Assembly (NCBI RefSeq): GCF_918697865.1
Contig: NZ_CAKKMV010000007.1
Span: forward strand, 62,001 to 126,000
DNA: 64,000 nucleotides
Source of the DNA: Massilia sp. Bi118
GTDB taxonomy: Bacteria; Pseudomonadota; Gammaproteobacteria; Burkholderiales; Burkholderiaceae_D
Reading direction: 5' to 3'
Shown in pieces: positions 41,658 to 50,189 of this stretch. Below the pieces are notes generated by a model, which was given only the letters and a program-made list of their open reading frames with translations, had not been told where the DNA came from and did not search any database. Numbering within the stretch: the stretch's first letter is position 1; every line of letters begins with the position of its first letter. The position numbers and the translations under genes were made by a program.

Positions 41658-43196
41658 ATGAAAATTGAACTGACCATGGCGCTCATCAAGCGCTTGCGGC
41701 TGGATTCCAAGCCTGTGGGAATCGACGCGAAGGGCGAGCTGCTGTTCGAGCCCAACCCTAGCGGGAAGGACTACATCGTCTACGACTCGAGTCAGGAAGC
41801 GCCGCCAGGGTTCGGCGTCCGCGTCGCGAAGAAGAAGACGTTCGTGATCCGCAGAAAAGTTCATGGCAAATCCTTCATGCCTACGGTGGGCAACGTCGCG
41901 GACTTCATGGCCGACACCAAGAGCGCGTTGTCGAACGCGCGCGCCAAAGCGGGCAAGATGGCGTTGGAGATCGTCGAGACGCGCGCGAATCCCAACGAGA
42001 CTGCGCGCAAGCGCTCCGCCGCCGAGCTGACGCTGGGAGACGCGTTCGAAAAATATAGGCATCATCTTGCGACGCGCACGCAGCGGCCGGCAACTAAGGA
42101 AACGCTACGTGTCGCGGACCGCGCCGCGCGCAAATTCGCCGCCTGGAAGTGGATGGACAAGCGCATCAAAGAGCTGACCCCGGACGAAATTCAGCAGCGC
42201 TTTGAGGTCGGCAAGTCGGCCCACCCCACCGCCAACGAGCAAGCCTTTCGCTGGGCTTCGGCGGCCGTGCGCTGGTGCATGGGCATGGAAGAGCTCGACG
42301 CCGCGTCGGCCGGCCGCGAACCATTGCTTCGAGCGAACCCATTCATGATCCTGACGATCAACAAGGCATTCCGCTCGCGCGAGCAGATCGAAGCGGCGCG
42401 CGAAGAGGAAGGCAAGCGCAACCCACTGACGCCTTCGAAGACGGTGGGCGAGTTTTTGGAAGTGGCCTGGGCCAAGCGCGCGGTCAACGACAACGAAACC
42501 GGCGTCCATTATCTGATCCTCATGTTGCTCTGGGGATGTCGCAAGTCCGAGCACGCGCCATGCAAGTGGGGCGAGCTGCTGTCGCGCGAAGAGCGCATGG
42601 TGGTAAGCCACGTGAACTTCGAGGGCGACGAAAAGCATGGACCCCATGTCTTCTTCGCAAACACGAAAAACGGCCGCAATCATCGCTTGCCGTTAGGCCC
42701 AATGGCGACCGAGCTTTTGCGGCGGCGACAGGTGTCGGCGGCCGAGGAGTGCGCTCGGCGCGGATTCGAGATCAAGTCGCGCGGCTTCGTCTTCCCGGCG
42801 CGCAGCGTGAAATCGAAGAGCGGTCACTATTCGGACGCGACGACGCTTCTCGACGCGTTGCGCGACGAGGCAAGGATTGACAAGCTCACCCGCCACGACC
42901 TGCGGCGGTCGTTTGGGGCGGTGATGGAGTCGTTGGATGTGCCCGAAGGCATTCGAAAGCGCTTCTTCAACCATGCCGACGCCAACGTGACCGACACCTA
43001 CACGAAACCGGAGTGGGCGTTGCTTACCGAATGGATGACGCGGATCGAGCAGGGAATTCTGGCCAAGGCGCCCAACGTCTACAACGCGCTCAAACCAGTC
43101 GACTGGCCAATGTTGCCAGCGCCGGAGCCTCACGTTAGTCGAGCGGCCAAGCCTCGTTCGGGCAGGCCAAAAAAAGATTTAACTTCTCGACAATGA
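41658..43196 (+). CDS. Tyrosine-type site-specific integrase (element end)
   Basis: The 512-residue recombinase has catalytic residues in order: Arg in LLWGCRKSEHAPC (about 291), HDLRR in LTRHDLRRSFG (about 412), His in KRFFNHADANVT (about 435) and the nucleophile Tyr in VTDTYTKPEW (about 447). The N-terminal part holds an arm-binding region and a core-binding domain (LGDAFEKYRHHLATRTQRPA). AGGGAG precedes the chosen ATG; a longer in-frame start at 41568 lacks a ribosome site. Its place next to mutS and the repeat cluster marks the left end of the element. Confidence 0.9.
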   Translation: MKIELTMALIKRLRLDSKPVGIDAKGELLFEPNPSGKDYIVYDSSQEAPPGFGVRVAKKKTFVIRRKVHGKSFMPTVGNVADFMADTKSALSNARAKAGKMALEIVETRANPNETARKRSAAELTLGDAFEKYRHHLATRTQRPATKETLRVADRAARKFAAWKWMDKRIKELTPDEIQQRFEVGKSAHPTANEQAFRWASAAVRWCMGMEELDAASAGREPLLRANPFMILTINKAFRSREQIEAAREEEGKRNPLTPSKTVGEFLEVAWAKRAVNDNETGVHYLILMLLWGCRKSEHAPCKWGELLSREERMVVSHVNFEGDEKHGPHVFFANTKNGRNHRLPLGPMATELLRRRQVSAAEECARRGFEIKSRGFVFPARSVKSKSGHYSDATTLLDALRDEARIDKLTRHDLRRSFGAVMESLDVPEGIRKRFFNHADANVTDTYTKPEWALLTEWMTRIEQGILAKAPNVYNALKPVDWPMLPAPEPHVSRAAKPRSGRPKKDLTSRQ

Positions 43197-43234
43197 AGTA
43201 AAATATTTCGACAATTTTTCTAGGAGTTCGAGCA

Positions 43235-43414
43235 ATGTCCGAAACCGAAATTCAAGCTCTGCAATTGGCGGTGAAAGCGATACTCAATCAACTGGGCCCT
43301 GCCAGCGCCGCCGTCGCGGAGCTGAACAAAAAAGGCGACGAGCTCCAAAGTGACAGATTCAACGAACTGAATTGGGGAGTCGGGGCCCAAATCCTAAAGC
43401 TCTTGGAGCGTTGA
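43235..43414 (+). CDS. Small hypothetical protein (59 residues)
   Basis: A short ORF with TAGGAG 9 nt before the ATG encodes MSETEIQALQLAVKAILNQL, then GPASAAVAELNKKGDELQSD and a C-terminal NWGVGAQILKLLER. It is helical and without a known domain. It lies 38 bp after the integrase gene on the same strand and converges with another 59-residue gene. The ribosome site makes it more likely than chance. Confidence 0.45.
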   Translation: MSETEIQALQLAVKAILNQLGPASAAVAELNKKGDELQSDRFNELNWGVGAQILKLLER

Positions 43415-43418
43415 AGCG

Positions 43419-43598
43419 TCAGGAGTCTATCGCATTGCGGTTTTTGAATTGCGCTAGCTCGGCCAATTTTCGTTTGAAGCCTTCGAGGTCCCGTGTTCCA
43501 GGGAACTTTTGATCGGTGATCAACGCCAGCCAGTCTTCCACTGCGGCGATGCGTTGCTCGATGGTTTTTGAATTGCGCTCTTGTTCCTGTTCGTCCAT
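43419..43598 (-). CDS. Small hypothetical coiled-coil protein (59 residues)
   Basis: GGAGG lies 7 nt before the ATG. The product MDEQEQERNSKTIEQRIAAV continues with EDWLALITDQKFPGTRDLEG and FKRKLAELAQFKNRN; it is charged and helical. Only 4 bp separate its stop from the stop of the convergent small ORF. Upstream (43599 to 43821) there is a 223-bp gap with no clear signal except an inverted GAGG-rich stretch. Confidence 0.5.
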   Translation of the reverse strand: MDEQEQERNSKTIEQRIAAVEDWLALITDQKFPGTRDLEGFKRKLAELAQFKNRNAIDS

Positions 43599-43821
43599 GG
43601 CCGCCTCCTGTTGAGCGTTTTGCTGCGCTCCAAAGCGAATGTCAAGCGAAAGCAAGAAGTTCGTTGGGATTACCGGATGTCGAGTCGCCGAGGCTGGCGA
43701 GGGCTAGGGGAGAGCGTTTCACGACCGCAGCCTCGGCAATGCAGAGGTCGGGGCAACGTCATTGAACGCGGCAGGCTTTCGCCATCAAAAACTGCGGTCG
43801 TAACCGGAACGAAGGACGGAT

Positions 43822-44409
43822 ATGAATTCCACTCGTTTAGCAGACTTGGACGCGCTCGCGAGACTGCACGCGCTCCCGGACGCGGTGGCTTTGACCACAA
43901 GCGAAGCGGCGATCTTCTTGCGCAGCTCGGTGAGCGCGCTGGAATCTATGAGGGCCAAGGGCACCGGTCCGGCTTACATCCAAGGAGGCGGCCGCGGATC
44001 GGTCGGGTCAAACCAGAAATGCCTCTACGAGAAAGCGGATTTGCTTGCCTGGATGCGAGCGAACAAAGTGTCCTCGACCGTGGAGGCGGCTGTTCGGAAA
44101 GGCCAGCTTTTCATGTCCGTCGCCGACCTCGCGCGCGAGGAAGCGTTCTGGGTCGACGCCCATGGCCAGGTCGTTGGCATGGTCGAAGCGGCGCTGGTGG
44201 GGACCGTCGTCGAGCGACTGGGAATGTATGAAATCGCATGGCTTCCCGTGGCGGACGCCGCGGCCCGAACGTGGAGCGACTTGGCGAGCCACCGAACTTT
44301 GGCCGGCGCCGTTTCAAACGTCCTGCGTTCCGAGTTGCTGCGCGCGGAGGCCGGCGTGGAAGCATCCGAGATCGCATCGGAAGCTCGCCGTCCCGAGGCC
44401 CGCAGATGA
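43822..44409 (+). CDS. Helix-turn-helix protein, partner of the HEPN-like gene
   Basis: The 195-residue protein begins with an excisionase/MerR-like winged HTH: AVALTTSEAAIFLRSSVSAL, ESMRAKGTGPAYIQGGGRGS and KCLYEKADLLAWM. A second half (MSVADLAREEAFWVDAHGQV, AWLPVADAAARTWSDL, AHRT-like region) resembles no family I know. Its stop overlaps the ATG of the HEPN-like gene (ATGA), so the two are translated together. A regulator or antitoxin role is inferred from this pairing. Confidence 0.6.
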   Translation: MNSTRLADLDALARLHALPDAVALTTSEAAIFLRSSVSALESMRAKGTGPAYIQGGGRGSVGSNQKCLYEKADLLAWMRANKVSSTVEAAVRKGQLFMSVADLAREEAFWVDAHGQVVGMVEAALVGTVVERLGMYEIAWLPVADAAARTWSDLASHRTLAGAVSNVLRSELLRAEAGVEASEIASEARRPEARR

Positions 44410-45356
44410 GCTGCGAACGAGAAGGCTCCCAGCGATCGCAAACTGAGCTTGGCTGGCCGGCGGACTGGCCCCAGTCAGCTCCTTTTGAACCAGCCGACGC
44501 CGACATGCATCTCGCGAGCGGCGACGAGCAGATTGAGTTGATGCGCCGCTGGTTTCTCGCCCGTTACTTCGCTCCGGATGCTGAAACCGCATGGAGCGCT
44601 GGGATGGGAGAATCCGTTTGGGGCGGCGACCCACGAACACTCTTGCGAGAGCGATTCGGCGCCGTGGCCGACGATGCCGCCATCGGCGCTTTGGCGGCGG
44701 ATCTCTATCTCAAAGCCGGAGCGCGGTGGGAGCCGATTGTCGAACCTCAAGAAGACTTCGCGCAGATCTTCGCGTTCGATTTCGACAGGCCTGTCGACCC
44801 GCTTTGGAAATTGGCCGCGCGGCTGCGTGAATCCCTGAGCATCTTCGAACTTCGCGGGGAGCCCGCCGCGATGGCTCAGTTGCCCAAATTGGTGTTTGGA
44901 GCGGCCATCTCGGCGTTGGAGGCGTATCTTTGGGAAACGATGGTTTACTGGGTCAAGCGCGATCGCGACGTCCTCAAAGGAATTGTCACGCGCATGCCGG
45001 ACTTCAAAGACCAGCCAATGAAGCTAGGCGACATCTTTGAAGAGCACAACGCCATCGAGGCGCGCACGCTCGCCTACCTGCAAAACCTAGTATGGCACCG
45101 CTGGGACAAAGTCGCGCAGCTATTCAGGTTCGGGCTCGGCGTGAAACTGCCAGGGGTTGGCGTCTTCGAGCAAGCATTGTCGAAGCGCCACGATATAGTG
45201 CATCGAAGCGGATGCGGGCGCGATGGCAATCCGGTCGCGGTGTTCGAGCAAGACGCGCGCGATCTGGCGGAAGCTGTCGAAACTTTCGCCACGGAGGTGT
45301 TTGACCTGATCGCCGCGCGAAAACTGGGCGCGCAGTCGACTGAGCCGAAAGCATAA
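44406..45356 (+). CDS. HEPN-domain (RiboL-PSP-type) protein, candidate RNase effector
   Basis: The 316-residue protein has a variable N-terminal half. Its C-terminal part is like HEPN_RiboL-PSP domains: KLVFGAAISALEAYLWETMV, FEEHNAIEARTLAYLQNLVW and EQALSKRHDIVHRSGCGRDG. The RHDIVH stretch (about residues 261 to 266) fits the Rx4-6H nuclease motif of HEPN RNases, which act as toxins or abortive-infection effectors. It is the second gene of a pair with an overlapping HTH gene. The assignment rests on motif and helix pattern, not on a search. Confidence 0.55.
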   Translation: MSCEREGSQRSQTELGWPADWPQSAPFEPADADMHLASGDEQIELMRRWFLARYFAPDAETAWSAGMGESVWGGDPRTLLRERFGAVADDAAIGALAADLYLKAGARWEPIVEPQEDFAQIFAFDFDRPVDPLWKLAARLRESLSIFELRGEPAAMAQLPKLVFGAAISALEAYLWETMVYWVKRDRDVLKGIVTRMPDFKDQPMKLGDIFEEHNAIEARTLAYLQNLVWHRWDKVAQLFRFGLGVKLPGVGVFEQALSKRHDIVHRSGCGRDGNPVAVFEQDARDLAEAVETFATEVFDLIAARKLGAQSTEPKA

Positions 45357-45431
45357 TCGGCGCCCGCTCAAATCCTGGCCAAGCGGCCGGAGTCAAGCGG
45401 GCGTCGGTCTTGCGATCCCAGTCCGGTTCTC

Positions 45432-46166
45432 TCAACCGGCGACCGATCCGCGACGCGACTTGCGCCGCGATGCCGCGAGCAGTCCAAAACCCAAGGACGT
45501 GACAGCCAGCGTGCCCGGTTCGGGGATGCTAGCGTCCAGTTGCGCAACCGTCACATCCAGCCCTGTGTTGTCGTAGTTGTAGGTTTTGTTGGCGCCGAAG
45601 CCGATCGCGAAGTCAATCGCCTGTCCCGCCGCCAACACGACTGGCCCCGACCACGAGAGGCCGTTGGCCTTGCCGAAGCTCGCGATTGCGCCACCGAACA
45701 AGTCCGCGCCGTTGAGGCGCACGTGGACGTCGGTGGTCGTCGGCCCGACGAAGTCGTCGCCCCAAAACGCGGCGTCGATCGCATACGATCCGGCCGACTG
45801 GGCTGTGAACCTCAACACGACGTATTCGCCATTGGCGCCAGGGCTGACATTGAGGGAGCCTGCCGGAACTGAGACGGTGCCCGAAGCGAAACCAGATGGC
45901 CCTGCTTTGCCGATCTGCGCGTATGAGGGACCGCTCCAATAACTGTAACCAGGGAGGGAGTCAGCCTGCGTGAACAGGTTGAATGCGCCGTCAAGTGACA
46001 TCCCAGTCGTGCCGTAGGACCACGCTTCGCCAGCGGAGGAAGACGTGGAAAAGTCCGACGCGGCATTCCATGTCAACGGTGTGGCGGCGGCGTTCAACGA
46101 AGAGGCGAGCGAGATCGCGAAGGCCGCTTGGAGGGCGGCTTTGACGCGCGTTGGTCTTGCTTTCAT
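45432..46166 (-). CDS. PEP-CTERM sorting-domain protein
   Basis: The 244-residue secreted protein has a signal peptide (ALQAAFAISLASSLNAAA), a beta-sandwich-like body rich in Gly, Ser and Thr, and a C-terminal PEP-CTERM signal. The signal comprises ASIPEPGTLAVTSLGFGLLA and then ASRRKSRR, i.e. the PEP motif, a membrane helix and an Arg cluster. Such proteins are cleaved and sorted by exosortase (EpsH/XrtA-type) and occur in exopolysaccharide-producing betaproteobacteria. The exosortase must be encoded elsewhere. The gene is alone in the cargo region, between the HEPN-like and AraC-type genes. Confidence 0.85.
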   Translation of the reverse strand: MKARPTRVKAALQAAFAISLASSLNAAATPLTWNAASDFSTSSSAGEAWSYGTTGMSLDGAFNLFTQADSLPGYSYWSGPSYAQIGKAGPSGFASGTVSVPAGSLNVSPGANGEYVVLRFTAQSAGSYAIDAAFWGDDFVGPTTTDVHVRLNGADLFGGAIASFGKANGLSWSGPVVLAAGQAIDFAIGFGANKTYNYDNTGLDVTVAQLDASIPEPGTLAVTSLGFGLLAASRRKSRRGSVAG

Positions 46167-46425
46167 GAGGTCCCTTTCGGTTTTCGGTTTGAAAGGGTTG
46201 AGCGTAAAGAAATGACAACAAATTCGCTTGAATCCGCGCGACAGAGCTTGCGCTGGACGCGCGGGAGTTGTCGCGCCAATTCAAGCTTTTGATCGATCCC
46301 TGTGTCATTCTTCGCAGTGGCGCTTGCTTTGGCGGCGGGCGACGCAGCTCGCTCTTGCCAGCACAGCAGTTCCAACGCGGCGCCAACTCGTTGCTCCGTG
46401 TGTGCGATGATATTAATATTTATAC

Positions 46426-47400
46426 ATGTCGGTTGCGGCTCCAATGAGGACTTGCCGCCAACGCTCGATAAGAAAGCGCGGATTGAAGGAGCCACTCGCC
46501 TACCACGTTGTCGTCCACGCTTTGGAGGCCGAGGCGGGATGGAGCGCGGACCGCCGCTTCGCCGCGGCGGTGTCGCACGCGGTGGATGGCCATCTCGCTT
46601 ACCCGCGCTACCATGCCGCCGGGCGCGCCCGCGCCCGAGAAGGGATCGGAGAGGAAGGCGTCCAGCGCTTGGTGCGCGACTTTCTCGAAACCGACCTCAA
46701 TCCGGCGATCGCGTTTTTGGCCAACCTTAATCGCGCCGAGAGCGCTCTGCGCGGCTACAACCTCTACAACGCGACGGCCAACCTTGCGGTGCGCACCAGC
46801 GTCGACATTAAAGACCAGGGCCAGCGAGGCGTGAGGCGGCTCGCCGCGGCGCGCGACTTGCGCACGCTCGCAGACGACCCCAGCCCTTGCAGGACCGCAA
46901 CGTTGACGGTCGCCGCGAGCGTCATCGAGCACGTGCAAAGCGGCGGGACGTGTCTGTCGCGGCCGCTTTCGGTTTCGCACCTCGCGGAAATCCTTGGCCG
47001 CGGCTATGGGATTGGGGCGGACGTGGCGCGCGCCATCGAAGACGATTGGCTCGCGCCGCTTTCGCTTTTGCCTCGCAAGCTGGGCTGTCATAAAAGGACT
47101 CTTGAGCGAAGCTTGCGCGATGTGGGGCTGACGGCGCAAGCGTTGCGCCGCGCCGACCGAATGATGCGCGCCACGGCCGGTCTCTTCTCCGGCCACACCC
47201 TGACGAGCATCGCCGCGGACTGCGGCTTTTCCGACGCGGCGCACATGAGCCGCTCGTTTCGCGCTTCGTGCGGCTTGACGCCGACCATGCTTGTCGAGAT
47301 CGCGCGCGACGACCGCAAGGCGGACGGCTTCGAATCGCGCCTGCCCTATGGGCGCCCGCACGGGCAGATGATGCACCGCGCGGCTTTCGACGAACTTTAA
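46426..47400 (+). CDS. AraC-family transcriptional regulator
   Basis: The 324-residue protein ends in a two-HTH AraC/XylS domain: LLPRKLGCHKRTLERSLRDV and TLTSIAADCGFSDAAHMSRS-FRASCGLTPTML. The N-terminal 220 residues (PLAYHVVVHALEAEAGWSAD, NPAIAFLANLNRAESALRGY, TLTVAASVIEHVQSGGTC) are not the usual cupin-like AraC sensor and I do not recognise them. An unknown ligand or a repurposed role is possible. AT-rich DNA (GATATTAATATTTATAC) directly precedes the ATG; a second ATG six codons on is an alternative. Confidence 0.7.
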   Translation: MSVAAPMRTCRQRSIRKRGLKEPLAYHVVVHALEAEAGWSADRRFAAAVSHAVDGHLAYPRYHAAGRARAREGIGEEGVQRLVRDFLETDLNPAIAFLANLNRAESALRGYNLYNATANLAVRTSVDIKDQGQRGVRRLAAARDLRTLADDPSPCRTATLTVAASVIEHVQSGGTCLSRPLSVSHLAEILGRGYGIGADVARAIEDDWLAPLSLLPRKLGCHKRTLERSLRDVGLTAQALRRADRMMRATAGLFSGHTLTSIAADCGFSDAAHMSRSFRASCGLTPTMLVEIARDDRKADGFESRLPYGRPHGQMMHRAAFDEL

Positions 47401-47565
47401 GGTTCGACGCCTACTTTGTCGCCGCGTGGGCGCGATCGCGTCGCGCCCATTCCCAAAATCCGCCGGCGCTTAGCGTTCAGCTCGCTGTCGCGCCGATTCA
47501 ATTCAATCCATCTACGTTGCTATAACCTCGCGGCTAAGTCAGGCGTGGATTGATGGCGCTGCGCG

Positions 47566-47970
47566 TCAGGGCCTTTTCGGCTGGCGCTCGCCGCCCTGGC
47601 GCAAGAAGTCCACGAGACGCTCGACGCTTTCAAGCACGAATACGCGCTCGCGCGGCGCCAAGCCATCGAGAAGCTGGGCGACCGCGGCGGCTTGATCGTC
47701 GGGGCGGGAGCTCGCGCCGAGCAACAGCTGGTCCGACCGGCAGCCAAACATCTCGGCGAGCACGACCAAGCGTTCGGCCGTGATCGAGCCGATGCCGCGC
47801 TCCAGTCGAGAGACGGCCTCCGGGCCGATGCCAAGGCGCTCCGCGACGGCTTCTTGGGTCAGGCCGGCGTCTTGGCGAGCCCGGGCGATCGAATGGCCGA
47901 TGGCTTTGCGAATGTCCAAGACATTTGCGGGCACGGTGTCGTGGGACGATGAATGAAGTGGATGTTGCAT
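47566..47970 (-). CDS. XRE-family (Cro/CI-type) regulator
   Basis: The 134-residue protein has a canonical helix-turn-helix: DIRKAIGHSIARARQDAGLT-QEAVAERLGIGPEAVSRLER, then GIGSITAERLVVLAEMFGCR. The C-terminal tail (VAQLLDGLAPRERVFVLESV ERLVDFLRQ) may dimerise. GGAG lies 6 nt before the chosen ATG. It is divergent from the DUF4755-lipoprotein genes, and a palindrome sits between the two starts, so it probably controls itself and perhaps that cluster. Confidence 0.85.
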   Translation of the reverse strand: MQHPLHSSSHDTVPANVLDIRKAIGHSIARARQDAGLTQEAVAERLGIGPEAVSRLERGIGSITAERLVVLAEMFGCRSDQLLLGASSRPDDQAAAVAQLLDGLAPRERVFVLESVERLVDFLRQGGERQPKRP

Positions 47971-48034
47971 GAAATCTCCTCGACTCCAATGGTCGAGTCT
48001 CCACTCCACGGTTTGAAGGACTTTAAAAGTTGTG

Positions 48035-48051
48035 TGTCAACTAAATTAGTT
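48035..48051 (-). promoter_or_regulatory. TTGACA box and overlapping AACTAA-A-TTAGTT palindrome
   Basis: On the minus strand a perfect -35 hexamer TTGACA (48040 to 48035) overlaps a 13-bp palindrome (48039 to 48051). The place between the XRE gene and the first DUF4755-like gene fits an autoregulatory operator. Confidence 0.5.
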
Positions 48052-48103
48052 TAGTATGCGTTTCTGCAGGGTGGCGCTTTGGCCGCGGTCATAGGAGATA
48101 GCG

Positions 48104-48670
48104 ATGGGATTGCTGGCGGGAGTGTTCGTGGTTTGGGGATTGATCGTTTCTGTGTTCGCGCCGTTCGCACCGGGCGGGCTTGCCAAAATCACGGTCTTTG
48201 CTATCGGGTGGGCGCCGACCGCAGCTTTGGTCTGGTTTGCGATGGATCGATCGAAGCGGCGCAAAGCCGCGCACAAGAAAATGCTCGACGACATCGGCGT
48301 CACGCCAGGGCGCGGCTTCGATCACAGCGAGAACGGCACTGGCATCGCGATCAATCGCGATCAGCGGGTCGTCGGCGTCCTTAGCGGCGGAGCCTATCGC
48401 ACCTATGGCTACGAGAAGTTGCGCGAATGGACGATTCGCGAAGAGCGCGCGGGAAGCGTGACGCCGGCTTTTGGAGTCGCCAATGGCGTTATGGCAGCGG
48501 GGGCGAATGCGAGGATGGCGCGCGACGCGCGGGCCAACACTGGATTGTTCCTGACGTTTCGCGATCTCGACTGCCCGACATGGCGCGTCGCGATGCGCGA
48601 CTTGCGCACACGCGAGCGCTGGATGGAACTCTTGCGGCAAGAGGTGAACGAGCGCGCTGCGGAGGCGTAA
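48104..48670 (+). CDS. DUF4755-like membrane protein, copy A
   Basis: The 188-residue protein has two N-terminal membrane helices (GVFVVWGLIVSVFAPFAPGG and KITVFAIGWAPTAALVWFAM). A cytoplasmic domain follows: FDHSENGTGIAINRDQRVVG, YRTYGYEKLREW, NTGLFLTFRDLDCPTWRVAM and RERWMELLRQEVNE. The domain fits DUF4755, a family of unknown function. A paralogue with the same motifs lies at 49537, with a lipoprotein gene between. GGAG-type bases (AGGAGATAGCG) precede the ATG. Confidence 0.6.
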   Translation: MGLLAGVFVVWGLIVSVFAPFAPGGLAKITVFAIGWAPTAALVWFAMDRSKRRKAAHKKMLDDIGVTPGRGFDHSENGTGIAINRDQRVVGVLSGGAYRTYGYEKLREWTIREERAGSVTPAFGVANGVMAAGANARMARDARANTGLFLTFRDLDCPTWRVAMRDLRTRERWMELLRQEVNERAAEA

Positions 48671-48738
48671 AGGCCGAAGCTTCGTTGCGGAGGCGCATCG
48701 CGCTTCGCTTTTTTTTATCTTTTGAATAGGAAAAAAAC

Positions 48739-49527
48739 GTGAAATCAAACATTGCAATCTGCGTCTTGGCGGCCATGGCGTTGGCCGGCTGCGCTCAAAC
48801 GGCCGGCTCCATGGCCCAACCGAGTTTCAACAATGCGGTCCAAGCATTGAGTGGAGCGCTCAGTCCCGTTGGCGCGACGGCATCGTCGCATCCGATTCAG
48901 CCGGCGGCCCAACGACAAGGCAAGATGGCGTCGATCAACGCCGTCAATGTCATGATCGAGGAGGCCCATCCAGCTGAACCTCGCTGGGCTGGCAAGCGTA
49001 TCCAAGAGACGCCCTTGGCGGGCCTGTTCGTGCGCCACCCGATTGCAAGGCCCGGCGACTACTGGCCACGCGTAAGCATTCGCATCATCGACTACTCCGA
49101 CACGCTGGTCAGCGAGCCAAACCTTCGGTATCAGACGCAAATGCCGGGCTCTACGACGCCCAACCTAGCCCGGCCGCCGGAGTGCATCAAATTCGACGCG
49201 GTGATCTGGACGTCGAACAAGAAGTCGCAGAACGTCGACGGCGTCGCGCTTTGCAATGGCGATCTCAAGGCTGACGGAAGCCGGCTGACCATGGGAGCCC
49301 TGCGCAACTACCGTTCGCTCATGGCCCCAGTGTCGATCAGCTCGGAGCAGGTCCGCACCGCGGGTCCTCGCGTGCCGTCGCAACTCATCCCTTTCGACAC
49401 GCCAGAGGCTCGCGCGCTTTACGGCAACGGCGGATATCTGTTCGGCGAGATGTTTCTCGCCATGGGCTATCGAGGGCCCCTCGATGGAGACCAGCGCCTT
49501 TGGTTCGTCAATCTCGCCAACAAATGA
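48739..49527 (+). CDS. Lipoprotein of unknown function between DUF4755-like genes
   Basis: The 262-residue protein begins with a lipoprotein signal (IAICVLAAMALAGC). The mature part has VRHPIARPGDYWPRVSIRII, PPECIKFDAVIWTSNKKSQN, VDGVALCNGD and YGNGGYLFGEMFLAMGYRGP. I do not recognise a family. Two cysteines in the body could form a disulfide. AGGAAAA precedes the ATG. Its place between two paralogous membrane proteins suggests an envelope complex. Confidence 0.6.
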   Translation: MKSNIAICVLAAMALAGCAQTAGSMAQPSFNNAVQALSGALSPVGATASSHPIQPAAQRQGKMASINAVNVMIEEAHPAEPRWAGKRIQETPLAGLFVRHPIARPGDYWPRVSIRIIDYSDTLVSEPNLRYQTQMPGSTTPNLARPPECIKFDAVIWTSNKKSQNVDGVALCNGDLKADGSRLTMGALRNYRSLMAPVSISSEQVRTAGPRVPSQLIPFDTPEARALYGNGGYLFGEMFLAMGYRGPLDGDQRLWFVNLANK

Positions 49528-49536
49528 GGAACTGGC

Positions 49537-50103
49537 ATGAAAGCGACATTGACGATTGTTGGAGCCCTTGTTTGCCTTCTGTTCGCGACCTTGGCTGCCG
49601 GTCCCGCAGGCGCCGGGACGGTTGTCGCGATTGGCGTGGCGCTCTGGATGTTCTCTTCGAGGGCGAAGTCGGCCAGAAGCGACGCCGACACGCTCAAAGC
49701 GGCGGCATGCGAAGCCGTCGGCATTCCCTTCGATTCGAACTTCGCGCACTCGGAGAGAAACACCGCGATCGTGCTGAACTCGCGGACGCGGCGGATTGCC
49801 GTCTCAGCCGGTGGCGAATCCAAAATTTATGGCTATGACGACGTGCGGGAGTGGGACGTCCGAAAGGTCAGCCGGGCGGGCGGGGCAGTCGGATACGGAG
49901 TGAGCGGAACCATCGCGGCGGGCTCGCAGAACATTGCCGCATCGATGCAAGCCGATCGCGAAACTGGACTGTTTTTGACGATGAAGGATGTCGAGCATCC
50001 GCTGTGGCGCGTTTCGATGTTCGACGCCGCGGACCGAGCGCGCTGGGCCGAGATTCTTCGGCAAGAACTGGACGAGCAAGCGCTGGTAAGACAGCCTGTT
50101 TGA
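49537..50103 (+). CDS. DUF4755-like membrane protein, copy B
   Basis: The 188-residue paralogue of copy A has the same length, N-terminal membrane helices (TIVGALVCLLFATLAAGPAG and VVAIGVALWMFSS), and the domain FAHSERNTAIVLNSRTRRIA, KIYGYDDVREWDVRKV, ETGLFLTMKDVEHPLWRVSM and RARWAEILRQELDE. It starts 9 nt after the lipoprotein gene (TGAGGA ribosome site), so the two are one operon. Function unknown. Confidence 0.6.
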   Translation: MKATLTIVGALVCLLFATLAAGPAGAGTVVAIGVALWMFSSRAKSARSDADTLKAAACEAVGIPFDSNFAHSERNTAIVLNSRTRRIAVSAGGESKIYGYDDVREWDVRKVSRAGGAVGYGVSGTIAAGSQNIAASMQADRETGLFLTMKDVEHPLWRVSMFDAADRARWAEILRQELDEQALVRQPV

Positions 50104-50152
50104 AAACCCCTGTCCCGCCAGCGTTCAATGGAGCGCGACGCCTGGCAAAGAC

Positions 50153-50179
50153 CCGCTGCGTTCGCAAGGAACGCAGCGG
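50153..50179. terminator. Perfect 11-bp hairpin between convergent genes
   Basis: CCGCTGCGTTC and GAACGCAGCGG flank the loop GCAAG, between the stops of DUF4755-like copy B and the TrlF-type ATPase gene. No U-tract is present; it may still act as a bidirectional end or an RNA 3' stabiliser. Confidence 0.45.
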
Positions 50180-50189
50180 ATATCAAGCA

